Shown: one piece after another, positions 44,464 through 54,103 of the stretch
Numbering within the stretch: the stretch's first letter is position 1
How the letters are laid out: each line of letters opens with the position of its first letter
NCBI RefSeq assembly: GCF_023101665.1
Contig: NZ_CP082161.1
Coordinates: forward strand, 6,572,001 to 6,636,000
Reading direction: 5' to 3'
DNA length: 64,000 nucleotides
From: Bradyrhizobium sp. 195
Lineage (GTDB): Bacteria; Pseudomonadota; Alphaproteobacteria; Rhizobiales; Xanthobacteraceae
Notes under the pieces: generated by a model
The model's database searches: none
Told to the model about the DNA's origin: nothing
What the model saw: only the letters and a program-made list of their open reading frames with translations
Made by a program: the position numbers and the translations under genes

Positions 44464-45238
44464 GCGTGTGTGGCGGCAGACATGGCTCTTCGACCTCGCG
44501 GCTTGTTTCGCCCGAGCTTTGCTTCGTCTTCGTCCCTCTAAATCCAAGAGGGCGCAGGGAAGGCCGGGTGCCGGCAGGCACCCGCGGTCCGCTGCGCGAA
44601 ATGCACACGCAGGAAGAACCGCACAGCAGCATACAGGTGATGCCGATCACTCGGCCTTCCCTGCGCGGTGGTCGGACGGCTTATGCCGTGATCTCCCGGG
44701 AGCCGAACTTTCCTTCTGGCCTCCCTCGCCCCGCGAATTGGATGATGCAGTCTGCCCGGTTGGGCTCGCTCGCACCTTCGCAAGAACTTGACCGTGGCAA
44801 CGACGGCCAGGACCACACGGTTTTGCCGTACGCACGTTCGCTGGTCACCACATTATCCCCCGGCCTTGTCGACGTTGCCGAGAGAATTTGGCGAGACGAA
44901 CTGAACAGCGCCGCTCGTCTGCACGAAGCCTCGGGCTCACAGGGACTACCCGCCCTGCCCGCACCTCTCATGCCGACGCTGCTGCGTCCACCGCAAGCCC
45001 GGCTCGCGATGCGTGACGACACAAGATCGCCCCTCTTGGTGAGCCGGGATGAACGACACATACGTCAAAACCGAATTTCGGTAAAGTGGAATATTTTTGT
45101 GGGGGTGGATTGACAGAGGGCGACACAGGCCGGCGCCCGTCGCGTCATCCTGAGGACGACGGCGATAGCTGCGAGGTCACGGTTCAAGTCAGGAGATCAT
45201 GCTATGCTTCCCGCCATCGTGGCCCTCCGAATCGTTCC
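44464..45238. other. Intergenic region with a 15-bp inverted repeat; probably non-coding
   Basis: No convincing gene is seen. GCGCAGGGAAGGCCG (44552-44566) and CGGCCTTCCCTGCGC (44652-44666) are perfect complements 85 bases apart, enclosing GCAGCATACAGGTGATGCCGATC. Open frames here contain TAYAVISREPNFPSG-type strings that I recall from hypothetical proteins in other rhizobia, which suggests a conserved mobile or structured sequence rather than a protein. The rest (44670-45238) has nothing recognisable. Confidence refers to a structured element being present. Confidence 0.4.
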
Positions 45239-46375
45239 ATGGCTCTCCTGCGCAAGCTGCTTCTGCTGATCGCCGGCCTCCTCGTGGCCGGTACGCCGGC
45301 GCCTGCCGCGGAGTTCTATACCGAGGATCTGCGCATCCCCATGGCCGAGGCCGGGCCGCAGGGGTTGGAGGCGTTTCTGGTCCGCCCTGCCGGGACGAAG
45401 CGCTATCCGCTCGCGCTGCTCAGCCACGGCTCGCCGCGCAGCTTCGACGACCGCGCGACCATGTCGGCGCACAAATATTACGGCATCGCGCTCGAATATG
45501 CCCGGCGCGGCTTTGCGGCGCTGATCGTGCTGCGGCGCGGCTATGGCACTTCGCCTGGCGGGCGCGTCGATAGCGTCGGCGGTTGCGCGAAGGCCGCTTA
45601 TTTGCCGGCGGCCGCGGTCGCGGTAGCGGACTTACGCGCCGCGATCGATGCGATGGCGCGCCGGGCTGACGTCACGACAACAGGCATGATCGCGGCCGGC
45701 CATTCCGCCGGCGGGCTCGCCACTGTCGCGCTCACCGCGCAGGCGCCGCCCGGACTAGTCGCCGCGATCAGCTTCGCCGGCGGCCGCGGCTCGCGCGACG
45801 ACGACGACGTCTGCAATCCGGATGGGCTGGTGCAGGCCTTCACCAGCTTCGGCAAGACCTCGCGCGTACCGATGCTCTGGGTCTATGCGACCAACGATTC
45901 GTATTTCGGCCCCGACCTCGCACGCCGTCTCCATGACGGATTTCGCGCCAGTGGCGGCAACGCGACATTCATCGCGGCGCCGGCTTACGGCGACGACGGC
46001 CACTACCTCTATTCGGTTGCGGGCCGTCCGCAATGGACGCCCTATGTCGACGCCTTCCTGCGCGAGCGCGCCCTCGCCAGCCGCGACATCCTGAGCCCGC
46101 CCGATTCCTTGCCGCCGCCGCGCCAGCTCAACGAGGCCGCGCGGGCCGAGTTTGCGCGCTATCTCGCCAGCACGCTGCCGCACAAGGCTTTCGCGGTGTC
46201 GCCAAACGGCGGCTATGGCTGGCGCGCGGGACGCGTGACGGCTGACGAGGCCCAGCGCGACTCGCTGGCGGCCTGCATGAAATGGTCGCCGACCTGCACG
46301 CTCTATGCGATCGACGACCATCTGGCCGGCCCCTCGCAACCGACGTCCACCGATCAGAGCGCCCGCGCGCGCTAG
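45239..46375 (+). CDS. Exported alpha/beta hydrolase with C-terminal extension
   Basis: 378 residues from the ATG that starts a signal peptide (MALLRKLLLLIAGLLVAGTPAPAAE). A dienelactone-hydrolase-like fold follows: LALLSHGSP (oxyanion), nucleophile Ser in AAGHSAGGLATVAL, and His in YGDDGHYLY. The last 60 or so residues (KAFAVSPNGGYGWRAG ... LAACMKWSPTC) resemble a DUF4189-like segment with two Cys. It probably hydrolyses esters in the periplasm. No adjacent gene indicates the substrate. Confidence 0.82.
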   Translation: MALLRKLLLLIAGLLVAGTPAPAAEFYTEDLRIPMAEAGPQGLEAFLVRPAGTKRYPLALLSHGSPRSFDDRATMSAHKYYGIALEYARRGFAALIVLRRGYGTSPGGRVDSVGGCAKAAYLPAAAVAVADLRAAIDAMARRADVTTTGMIAAGHSAGGLATVALTAQAPPGLVAAISFAGGRGSRDDDDVCNPDGLVQAFTSFGKTSRVPMLWVYATNDSYFGPDLARRLHDGFRASGGNATFIAAPAYGDDGHYLYSVAGRPQWTPYVDAFLRERALASRDILSPPDSLPPPRQLNEAARAEFARYLASTLPHKAFAVSPNGGYGWRAGRVTADEAQRDSLAACMKWSPTCTLYAIDDHLAGPSQPTSTDQSARAR

Positions 46376-46427
46376 TCGCCGTGCGCTGGAGGCCGGTTTG
46401 TTAACTCCGGAGCTCTATGGAAGACTC

Positions 46428-47234
46428 ATGCTGTGGGATCTGGCACGCTTCAATCTCGACGCGACGTGGAGACACGTGGTGCTCGTCCTGCTGCTGTCGG
46501 CCCCGATCGGCGCACACGCCGGCGACGGCAACATGGACAAGCCGCGCGCGCCGTCGGCGATCCCGAGCGGCGGGGCGCAGCTCGGTGCCGGCGAGACGCC
46601 GTCATCCCGGGCCATGATCCGGAAGATCATCGAGCGGGAAACCGCGAGCACCAATTTACCGGCCGATATCGCCGAAGCCGTCGTCTTCGTCGAAAGCGGA
46701 TACAATCCAGCTATGATCGGCAACGTCGGTGAAATCGGCCTGATGCAGGTGCGGCCCGAGACGGCGGCGATGCTGGGCTTCCGGGGCACCGACGCGGAGC
46801 TCGCCGAACCCGACATCAATATCCACTATGGGGTGCTTTATCTCAGCCGGGCCTGGCGCTTGGCGGGCGGGGACATCTGCCGCGCCCTCATGAAATACCG
46901 GGCAGGCCATGGTGAAGAAGAGATGACGCCGCGGTCGCAGGTCTATTGCAACCGGGCCCGTAACCGTCTTGTCGCCATGAATTCGAAGGCCCTAGACGGC
47001 GAGGTCGCGGCCGTGCCGGATCCGGCGCCCCGGCCAACGCCCGCAGCTCAAGCGGCGGCTCCGGCCAAACCGGCGAGCCGTCCGAAGGTGGCGCTGCAGC
47101 CCAAAGCCGTCTATGCCCGCTATCGCCAAGGCACCGCGGCCGCCAGCCGCGCCTATTGGGCCGCGCACGAGGCTAGGGTCAGCCAGATCAAGGCTCGGAT
47201 CGAGGCACGATGGAAGCGCGTCGCCTCGCGATGA
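46428..47234 (+). CDS. Lytic transglycosylase (SLT domain)
   Basis: 268 residues from the ATG at 46428 with GGAAG upstream; the first hydrophobic stretch VVLVLLLSAPIGAHAG is the signal peptide. The SLT domain (about residues 60-165) has the catalytic Glu in VVFVESGYNPAMIG, then GEIGLMQVRPETAAMLG and a MKYRAGHG segment. It should cleave the glycan strands of peptidoglycan in the periplasm. A Pro/Ala-rich linker and a helical Arg/Lys-rich tail follow. Confidence 0.9.
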   Translation: MLWDLARFNLDATWRHVVLVLLLSAPIGAHAGDGNMDKPRAPSAIPSGGAQLGAGETPSSRAMIRKIIERETASTNLPADIAEAVVFVESGYNPAMIGNVGEIGLMQVRPETAAMLGFRGTDAELAEPDINIHYGVLYLSRAWRLAGGDICRALMKYRAGHGEEEMTPRSQVYCNRARNRLVAMNSKALDGEVAAVPDPAPRPTPAAQAAAPAKPASRPKVALQPKAVYARYRQGTAAASRAYWAAHEARVSQIKARIEARWKRVASR

Positions 47235-47253
47235 AGATATGCTCTATTGTTTG

Positions 47254-47321
47254 AGCATGATCTCTTCGGAAAACCGCTGCACACTTTGCGCTCACGCGGC
47301 CCTTCGGGTCCGGATCATGCT
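47254..47321. repeat. Palindromic repeat AGCATGATC...GATCATGCT
   Basis: AGCATGATC (47254-47262) and GATCATGCT (47313-47321) flank TCTTCGGAAAACCGCTGCACAC, a string common in Bradyrhizobium intergenic repeats (recalled). It lies between the transglycosylase and the convergent response regulator and may act as a terminator. Confidence 0.65.
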
Positions 47322-48137
47322 CTACAGCCGCTCGCTGAGCGCGAGCTTGTAGCCGACGCCGGTGACGGTCGCGATCACGGGCGTGCCGCTGCCGACGAGC
47401 TTGCGGCGCAGCCGCGCCACCAGCGCGTCGACCGTGCGGATGTCGACCTCGGCCTGACGATTGCTGACGACCTCGATCAGATAGTCGCGGCTGAGCGGCC
47501 GTCCGTCGGCGCCGACCAGCGCGGCGAGCAGATCGAATTCGGCGCGCGTCAGCGCCACCGGCTTGCCGTCGCTGCCGAGCAATTCGCGCCGGGTCAGGTC
47601 GATGATCCAGTCGCCGAAGGCGATCGAATTGTGGTTGCGGGCTGCCTTGCGGTCGAGCGAGCGCCGCCGCAGCACGCTGCGTGCGCGCGCGAGCAGGTCG
47701 CGCAGATTGATCGGCTTGGTGACGTAGTGATCGCCGGCGATCTCGAGGCCGAGGATGCGATCGACGTCGGTGTCGCGGCGCGTCACGAAGATGATGCCCG
47801 CATTGCTGGTCGCCTGGATCTCCTTGGCGAGCTCGAAGCCGTCGCCGTCGGGTAGCTGCAGATCGAGGAAGACGAGGTCGGTGCGCGCGCGCAGCGCCTG
47901 GCGGCATTCCGCGCAGGAGCCGGCGCCGACCACGTCGAAATTGTTCTCGCTGAAATAGCCGACCAGCATGGTCCGCGTCACCGGATCGTCCTCGACGACG
48001 ATCAGCCGCTCGCGGCCGGCGGGACGCACTTCCTGACGTGCGGAATCAACCACGGTCTTGGGTATCCTGTGTGCCTGCGACCCGACCTGGCGATCCATCT
48101 CGCCGCGCAATGCGCCGTCATGTGAACGTACATTCAC
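47322..48137 (-). CDS. OmpR/PhoB-family response regulator, no adjacent kinase
   Basis: 271 residues. A 35-residue N-terminal extension, then a receiver domain (about 45-155) with VVEDD, phospho-acceptor Asp in VFLDLQLPDGDG, Thr in IFVTRR and Lys in VTKPINLRDLL. The winged-helix DNA-binding domain (about 170-268) has LTRAEFDLLAAL and VDALVARLRRKL, ending TVTGVGYKL. It should bind DNA as a phosphorylated dimer. No histidine kinase adjoins it. The start is uncertain; methionine 14 is an alternative. Confidence 0.92.
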   Translation of the reverse strand: MNVRSHDGALRGEMDRQVGSQAHRIPKTVVDSARQEVRPAGRERLIVVEDDPVTRTMLVGYFSENNFDVVGAGSCAECRQALRARTDLVFLDLQLPDGDGFELAKEIQATSNAGIIFVTRRDTDVDRILGLEIAGDHYVTKPINLRDLLARARSVLRRRSLDRKAARNHNSIAFGDWIIDLTRRELLGSDGKPVALTRAEFDLLAALVGADGRPLSRDYLIEVVSNRQAEVDIRTVDALVARLRRKLVGSGTPVIATVTGVGYKLALSERL

Positions 48138-48412
48138 GACTTGTTCGAGCCCCCGAAATTAGCCGCCGGAATATTAGGCGGGTTGCGACGCGCAAACAAT
48201 ATTGCTCATGATCCTCAACCATTAAGTATGAATTGGCCCACAATTCTCAATCCGCGCATCAAGCGCAGGATGGCCTGGGTCGCGAAAGCCCACCCGGACA
48301 TTCGGCATCGGACTCAACCGCCGGTTAACGTAAAAAAGGCCTTCGGCTTCGGAAGGCCCGGCCGCACCTCTATTGTCCCGCCTACAAGATGCGAAACCAC
48401 GGAGCAAGCGTG

Positions 48413-49573
48413 ATGCAGGGGCAGGCCCGGTTGGCTGCCGGTCGAACCGAGCAAGGCACGGCGCCGTTCGCCCGTTCGCACACGCTCGATGTCCTGCGGG
48501 GCCTTGCCATTGCCGGGGTGATGGCAATCCACGTCTCGCAGGCATTTCCGTCCAACATTCACGCGGTCGATTTCGCCTTCATGTGCGGCTGGACCGGCGT
48601 CAACGTGTTCTACTTCGTCAGCGCCATGACGATGTGCCTGATGTGGACGCAGCGCAGCGGCGAGACGAATGCGACCGGCAAATTCTACATCCGCCGGTTC
48701 CTGCGCATCGCGCCGCTGTTCTGGCTGGCGATCCCGGTCTACCTCGCCATCAACGGCACCGGACCAAGCGCCAACGCGCCCAATGGCATCGGGCCTGTTC
48801 AGCTGATCCTGACCGCGACCTTCCTGCACGGCTTCTGGCCGGACAGCGTCAACAGCGTGGTGCCGGGCGACTGGTCGATCGCGGCGGAGATGACCTTCTA
48901 TCTCGTCTTCCCGCTTCTGATCACTGCGTTCGGGTCGCGCCGCCATCTCTATGTTGCGCTGGCGATCGTGCTGCATCTCGTCAATGTCATCCTGTTCAAG
49001 CCGTGGGCCTTCGCGCTGTTCTCGGCCTATTACGGCCCCGGCCACGAGGCATTCGTCTGGACCACGCTCCACATCAGCTTCCTGAACCAGCTGCCGGTCT
49101 TCCTGATCGGATGCGCGCTGTTCTTCGCGCTGCGCGACGGCTTCGCCCGGTCCGACGCCGCGATCTTCGCGGCCTTCATCGCACTGTCCTTTGCGGCCGA
49201 CCGCGCGACCGGCTCGCATGAATTCAACTATCTGATGATCAACCTCGTGCTCGGCGCGCTGGTGGCCGGCTGCATCAAGCTTGCCATCCGCTTCCAGCCG
49301 CTCGAGGCGCTCGGCCGCAACTCCTATTCAATGTATCTGTCGCACTTCGCGGTGATCTATGGGCTGCGTCAGCTCTGGCCGCTCGCCGATGGGCTGGTCT
49401 CGCTGCTCATCGCCTATGTCGTCACCGCCGCGCTGAGCTATCTCGTCGCGCGCGCGACATGGCATCTGGTCGAACGGCACGCGCAGAACCTGGCGCATCG
49501 CCTGACAAAAGCGGGACCGGGCCGATCAAGCCTCCGGCCGACCATTGCCGCCACGGCGGCCGGCATGCGCTGA
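48413..49573 (+). CDS. Acyltransferase 3 family membrane protein (OafA-like)
   Basis: 386 residues with about ten transmembrane segments. The ATG at 48413 is chosen for GGAG nine bases upstream; one 24 bases earlier is possible. The motif HTLDVLRGLAIAGVMAIHV holds the catalytic His and Arg, followed by RRFLRIAPLFWLAI. NSYSMYLSHFAVIYGL near the C-terminus is the usual last helix signature. It transfers acyl groups to surface sugars or lipids at the inner membrane. The preceding 275 bp has no gene. Confidence 0.9.
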   Translation: MQGQARLAAGRTEQGTAPFARSHTLDVLRGLAIAGVMAIHVSQAFPSNIHAVDFAFMCGWTGVNVFYFVSAMTMCLMWTQRSGETNATGKFYIRRFLRIAPLFWLAIPVYLAINGTGPSANAPNGIGPVQLILTATFLHGFWPDSVNSVVPGDWSIAAEMTFYLVFPLLITAFGSRRHLYVALAIVLHLVNVILFKPWAFALFSAYYGPGHEAFVWTTLHISFLNQLPVFLIGCALFFALRDGFARSDAAIFAAFIALSFAADRATGSHEFNYLMINLVLGALVAGCIKLAIRFQPLEALGRNSYSMYLSHFAVIYGLRQLWPLADGLVSLLIAYVVTAALSYLVARATWHLVERHAQNLAHRLTKAGPGRSSLRPTIAATAAGMR

Positions 49574-49666
49574 ACGCGCCTGCTCCATCCCTGCCGGCCT
49601 GATGCGGCTTGCTTCATTGCCGCCATCGCATCTACTGTGAAGAACCTTCACGATGGAGTGGGCACC

Positions 49667-50515
49667 ATGGAGGTCATACTGCTCGGCACCGGCGGCCCGC
49701 GCCCGGACCCGCGCCGCATGGCAACGGCCACGCTGATCAGGCTCGGCGACGAGAATATCCTGTTCGACGCCGGCCGCGGCGTCATGGTGCAGCTCAGCAA
49801 GGCCGGCGTTCCGCTCGGCGCCATCAACACGGTCTTTCTCACGCACCATCATTTCGACCACATCGGCGACCTCTACGACGTGATGCTGAATTCATGGATG
49901 CACGGGCGCAAGGACGAGCTGCGCATCTATGGACCGCCGGATACCGAGCGACTCGTCCACACGCTGGTCACGCAGGTCTACGACAAGGACATCACCTGGC
50001 GGGATAAGGGCGAACCGACCTTCGGCGGCTGGAAACCCGTTGTCGCAACGGACATCGTACCGGGTCCCATTCTCAACACCGGGCGCTGGAAGATCAGCGC
50101 CGAGCTGGTCTCGCATGGCGACGGCCTCGACATGCCGCCCGCCTTCCTCGCGCGCTGGATGTGTCTCGGTTACCGCTTCGAAGCGGAGGGCAAGGTCATT
50201 GCGATTTCCGGCGACACTGTCCCCTGCCCCGGGCTCGAGCGGCTGGCGCAGGGAGCCGACCTGCTGGTTCAGTGCTGCTTTCTCGCGACACCGGAGATCA
50301 ACAACGAGCACCTGCGCCGCCTTGCGCAATTCACCATCGCCTGCGGCGATACCGTCGGCAAGATCGCGGCCAAGGCCGGCGTCAAGAAGCTCGCGCTGAC
50401 CCACCACCGGCCGCGCACCGACGATGCCATGCTGGACGCGCTGCTTGCGGATGTCAGGCAGGACTACGCGGGGCCGGTCGTGCTCGGCGAGGATCTCACG
50501 CGCATCGAGGTCTGA
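49667..50515 (+). CDS. MBL-fold metallo-hydrolase (RNase Z-like)
   Basis: 282 residues; the ATG has GGAG eight bases upstream. MEVILLGTGGPRPDPRRMATATLIRLGDENILFDAGRG, the metal site THHHFDHIGDLYD, then the SGDT and ALTHHRP motifs are those of the metallo-beta-lactamase superfamily, with organisation close to RNase Z/arylsulfatase-type members. It binds two zinc or iron ions; substrate unknown. Cytoplasmic. Confidence 0.9.
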   Translation: MEVILLGTGGPRPDPRRMATATLIRLGDENILFDAGRGVMVQLSKAGVPLGAINTVFLTHHHFDHIGDLYDVMLNSWMHGRKDELRIYGPPDTERLVHTLVTQVYDKDITWRDKGEPTFGGWKPVVATDIVPGPILNTGRWKISAELVSHGDGLDMPPAFLARWMCLGYRFEAEGKVIAISGDTVPCPGLERLAQGADLLVQCCFLATPEINNEHLRRLAQFTIACGDTVGKIAAKAGVKKLALTHHRPRTDDAMLDALLADVRQDYAGPVVLGEDLTRIEV

Positions 50516-50542
50516 GGGCCATCGATCAGCTCGCGATCGAGC

Positions 50543-51430
50543 TCAGGACGAGCCGACCTCGATCCGGAACGACAAGCTCTCTTCCGCGCCCGGTGCGATG
50601 TGCATCAGGCCCGGCTTGTCACTGAACTCGCCGTCGAAGCCGGCGGGACTGGCATAACCACGCCAGGGCTCGATGCAGAGGAACGGCGCGCCCGATGGTT
50701 TCGACCAGACACCGAGTTCACGAAAGCCGCGCCACGACATTTTCAGCCAGGGGCCGCTGGACGCAGCATAGCGGACTGCGTTGCTCTCGATCCGGTCGAA
50801 AATGACAGCGTCGTCGCGGAACAGGGATTCGGACAAGGGAAGCACGGCACCTTTGACCGGGCTCGGCTCCGTTGCCGGGCGCAGCAATCCGCCCTCGAGA
50901 CGGCGGACGGGAGACGACTCCGCGCCCGCGAAGGTCAGCGCGCAGCTCTCCTTGGCAAGTCCCGGCTGGAGCGGCCAGTTGAACGCGGGATGACCGCCGA
51001 TCGACACCGGCAACGTCTCCTTGCCGGTGTTGGCGATCGTGAGCGTCAGGTCGAGGCCGGCATCATCGAGCGTATAGATTGCGGTCAGCCGGAACGCGAA
51101 CGGATAGAGCGCGCGCGTCGTCTCGCTGTCTTGGAGCACCAGCGTGCAGCGGCTCTCGCCGCGCTCCGCCCATGCAAAGCGGCTGTCGCGCGCAAAGCCG
51201 TGCTGGGTCATCCGATACGTCTTGCCCCGGTGCCGCAATTCGTCCTTGGCGAGGCGCCCGACGATCGGAAACAGCAACGGCGCATGGCGCGGCCATTCCG
51301 GCCCCGCCTGCCAGACGAATTCGACGCCGCCCCCGTCCTTCAGCGAGCACAGTTCGGCGCCGTGCGCCTTGACGGTTGCGGTGAGCCCGCCGCTGCGGAG
51401 GGAGTGGCTGTCATCGCTCATGCGCGACAT
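50543..51430 (-). CDS. Aldose 1-epimerase family protein
   Basis: 295 residues. The pattern LTATVKAHGAELCSLKD, FVWQAGPEWPRHAPLLFPIVGRL, TYRMTQHGFARDSRF, GGHPAFNWPL and LCIEPWRG is that of LacX/YeaD-like epimerases, with the His pair and final Glu of the active site present. It should interconvert anomers of a sugar or sugar phosphate. An ATG three codons inward (MSDDSHS) is an alternative start. Convergent with the MBL gene. Confidence 0.9.
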   Translation of the reverse strand: MSRMSDDSHSLRSGGLTATVKAHGAELCSLKDGGGVEFVWQAGPEWPRHAPLLFPIVGRLAKDELRHRGKTYRMTQHGFARDSRFAWAERGESRCTLVLQDSETTRALYPFAFRLTAIYTLDDAGLDLTLTIANTGKETLPVSIGGHPAFNWPLQPGLAKESCALTFAGAESSPVRRLEGGLLRPATEPSPVKGAVLPLSESLFRDDAVIFDRIESNAVRYAASSGPWLKMSWRGFRELGVWSKPSGAPFLCIEPWRGYASPAGFDGEFSDKPGLMHIAPGAEESLSFRIEVGSS

Positions 51431-51604
51431 CTACACCTCGCCCTCACATGCAGCAAGGCGGCGCCAGCCATGCAGCCGGCGCCTCAGCGCCCTGCAGAGC
51501 AGCGTCATATTTCTGTACCTAACGGTTGCTCCCTTGCAGTTCGTCCGCCGCCAAGCTTTTTCGGAAACGCGGCCCGGATCCCCGAGAACAATTCTGGTAG
51601 CCAA

Positions 51605-52708
51605 TTGAAATTCTTCATCAACGGCCGCTTTCTGTCGCAAAGCCTCACCGGCGTTCAGCGTTATGCCGCCGAAATCGTCAAGGCGATCGACGCGCAGCTG
51701 GCGTCGGAGCAAACGCCCGCCTCGCTGCGGAACGCAGACTGGCAGTTGCTGGCGCCCGTGGATGCAAGCGAAGACCTTCACCTCGAGCGAATCAAGATTC
51801 GGACCGTCGGCCGCTTGCGCGGGCACGCCTGGGATCAAATCGATCTGGCCCGCGCCGCTGCGGGCGGCCGCTTGATCAGTCTGGCCAATTCCGGCCCGGT
51901 GTTCCATCGCGACCACATTGTCGTGATCCACGACGCACAGGTTTTTCGCAGGCCCGACTTCTTCAACTGGCGCTATTTGGCGGTTCACCGCACAATGGGC
52001 CGGCTGCTCGCCCGACATGCAGGCATCGCAACCGTGTCGGCTTTTTCGCGCAAAGAGCTTGCCGAGGTGCTGAATCTGTCGGCAATGGGGATCCCGGTCT
52101 TCCCCAACAGCGCAGAACATTTCGCCAAGACGAAGCCAGATCCCGGCATCATTGCCAGACTTGGGATTCAGCCACAGAAATTCTTCCTCTATGTGGGCTC
52201 GAGAACCAAGAACAAGAATCTCTCCGTCGCAATCCGCGCCGTCCAATTGCTCGATCGGGCCGACGTTCCGCTGGTCATCGTCGGCGGCGACAACAGCAAG
52301 GTCTTTCAGGACAATTCTGGCGACGGGGCTTCCGGCCTGCTGCTGGCCGGACGCCTGACGGACGGCGAGATCGCGGCGCTCTATGCGCATGCATCGGCAT
52401 TCGTGTTCCCCTCGCTCTACGAGGGGTTTGGCGTGCCGCCGCTCGAAGCCATGATCTTCGGCTGTGCGGTCATCGCCTCGACCGCCGACGCGGTCGTTGA
52501 GACCTGTGGCGATGCAGCTGCGTATTTTCGCGCCAGCGATGCCGAAGCATTGAAGCAGCTCATGCTCGAAAGATTGGCAACCGGCGCCATCTCTGATCAG
52601 GAACGCATGAGGCAGCAGGATCGCGTTGCATTCTATTCTTGGAAGAAATCGGCGAAGGCTCTGCTCGATCATCTCGCAGGTCCGGCGAATGTCGCCAGCG
52701 CGGCATGA
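51605..52708 (+). CDS. GT4-family glycosyltransferase
   Basis: 367 residues from a TTG (LKFFINGRFLSQSLTGVQRYAAEIV), the usual N-terminus of such enzymes; an ATG further upstream would add unconserved residues, so the start is uncertain. The GT-B C-terminal half holds FFLYVGSRTKNKNLSVAIRA and SLYEGFGVPPLEAMIFGCAVIAS, with the Glu pair of retaining GT4 enzymes. It adds a sugar in the cytoplasm to the exopolysaccharide lipid carrier. First gene of the exopolysaccharide locus. Confidence 0.88.
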   Translation: MKFFINGRFLSQSLTGVQRYAAEIVKAIDAQLASEQTPASLRNADWQLLAPVDASEDLHLERIKIRTVGRLRGHAWDQIDLARAAAGGRLISLANSGPVFHRDHIVVIHDAQVFRRPDFFNWRYLAVHRTMGRLLARHAGIATVSAFSRKELAEVLNLSAMGIPVFPNSAEHFAKTKPDPGIIARLGIQPQKFFLYVGSRTKNKNLSVAIRAVQLLDRADVPLVIVGGDNSKVFQDNSGDGASGLLLAGRLTDGEIAALYAHASAFVFPSLYEGFGVPPLEAMIFGCAVIASTADAVVETCGDAAAYFRASDAEALKQLMLERLATGAISDQERMRQQDRVAFYSWKKSAKALLDHLAGPANVASAA

Positions 52709-52924
52709 AATTTAGACGCAACTCGCCTATCGCGTGCAAAAGCTCCCGCACAAACGTCTCGCAACTCGCCTGCCGCTGCATAGTTCCATGAAACTTTTTT
52801 GTTTTTGTAACGACTTCACGCATGCGAAAGGCTTGGCGCAACATCACCACATCACTGCCCCATTATCGCTACGTATTCGAGGAACTGTATCTCGCACTAG
52901 CGAACACTAGAACAGGGATACAGG

Positions 52925-54103
52925 ATGTCCGTCTCTCCGACGCAGCCTTATGCAAGGCAAACGATGAAAGTGCTGCACATCGCCGAGACGATTCGGGGCG
53001 GGATTGCGAGCTACCTGAACGAGTTGCATCCACAGCAACAGGCCAGTTTCGGCGCCGAGAACGTGCACTATGTCGTGCCCTCGGATCATCGCCGCGATCT
53101 TCCCGCGGTCGATGACAACCAGATTACGACGTTCGAACGATCCGGCCGCAGCGTCGCCGGACTATTCCAGATGTTTCGCGCGAGCATGCAGGCACTCGAT
53201 GCCTTCAAGCCGGACGTGGTGCATCTGCATTCTTCGTTTGCAGGCCTCGTGCTCCGCCCCGCGCTTGCGACCCGCTCGGACGGTCCGCGCGTGGTTTATT
53301 GCCCGCACGGCTGGGCATTTACGCGCGAGACCGGCCGCCTCAGTCATGTGGTGACGAAGGCGGCGGAGAACCTTCTCGCGCGGACGTCGGACCGAATCAT
53401 CTGCATCTCCAGCGACGAGTTCAACGAAGCGGTCCGCGCGGGAATTCCGGCTGACCGTCTTACCCTCGTTCATAACGGCATCTCGAAGAGCCGCACGCCG
53501 CAGCCCGTCGCGGCGGACTGGACCTCCAAGAAGGTCAAGGTCCTCTTCATCGGACGCCTGGACCGCCAGAAGGGATTCGATCTCCTGATCGAAGCGGCGC
53601 GCACGCTCGAAGATGTGCTTGATATCCGCATGATCGGCGCCTCCGTCGTCAACAAGTACGAAGGTCCGAGCGTCCCGTCGAACGTGGCCCTGCTGGGCTG
53701 GCTCGACCGCCCGACCATCGAGACCCAGCTCGAAGCCGCCGATCTCGTCGTGATCCCGTCACGATGGGAGGCCTTTGGCCTCGTTGCCCTGGAAGCGATG
53801 CGCGCCGCAAAACCCATCCTGGCATTCCGCAGCGGCGCGTTGCCCGAGATCGTCGTCGACGGCGTCACCGGCGTGCTTTGCGAACCCGTCGCCGTTCAGC
53901 CGCTCGTTGATGGTTTCCGGCGAGCGCTCGATTTCGACCTCAAGGTGCTGGGACAGCGCGGCTACGACCGGTTCAAACAGCTTTATGACGTTCAGAAGAC
54001 GCATGGACAGTTGCAGCAGGTCTATGCCGAGCTCCTGCATGACGACCGGACGCCGGTCGAGGCAAAGGCGGCACTGCAATCGGATCTCTCCAAGAATTTC
54101 TGA
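52925..54103 (+). CDS. GT4-family glycosyltransferase
   Basis: 392 residues. KVLHIAETIRGGIASYLNEL opens a GT-B fold; KVLFIGRLDRQKGFDLLIEAA and SRWEAFGLVALEAMRAAKPILAF are the donor-binding half, with the Glu-x7-Glu. An ATG 39 bases in (MKVLHIAE) is a plausible alternative start. Its stop overlaps the start of the next gene by one base (TGATG). Confidence 0.92.
   Translation: MSVSPTQPYARQTMKVLHIAETIRGGIASYLNELHPQQQASFGAENVHYVVPSDHRRDLPAVDDNQITTFERSGRSVAGLFQMFRASMQALDAFKPDVVHLHSSFAGLVLRPALATRSDGPRVVYCPHGWAFTRETGRLSHVVTKAAENLLARTSDRIICISSDEFNEAVRAGIPADRLTLVHNGISKSRTPQPVAADWTSKKVKVLFIGRLDRQKGFDLLIEAARTLEDVLDIRMIGASVVNKYEGPSVPSNVALLGWLDRPTIETQLEAADLVVIPSRWEAFGLVALEAMRAAKPILAFRSGALPEIVVDGVTGVLCEPVAVQPLVDGFRRALDFDLKVLGQRGYDRFKQLYDVQKTHGQLQQVYAELLHDDRTPVEAKAALQSDLSKNF

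Noticed and set aside
44466..45113. Open frame of 215 codons in the intergenic region
   Set aside because: No ribosome site, odd composition and overlap with a perfect inverted repeat; treated as non-coding.
50600..51604. Plus-strand open frame before the first glycosyltransferase
   Set aside because: It is antisense to the aldose epimerase gene; glycosyltransferase homology begins only at 51605.
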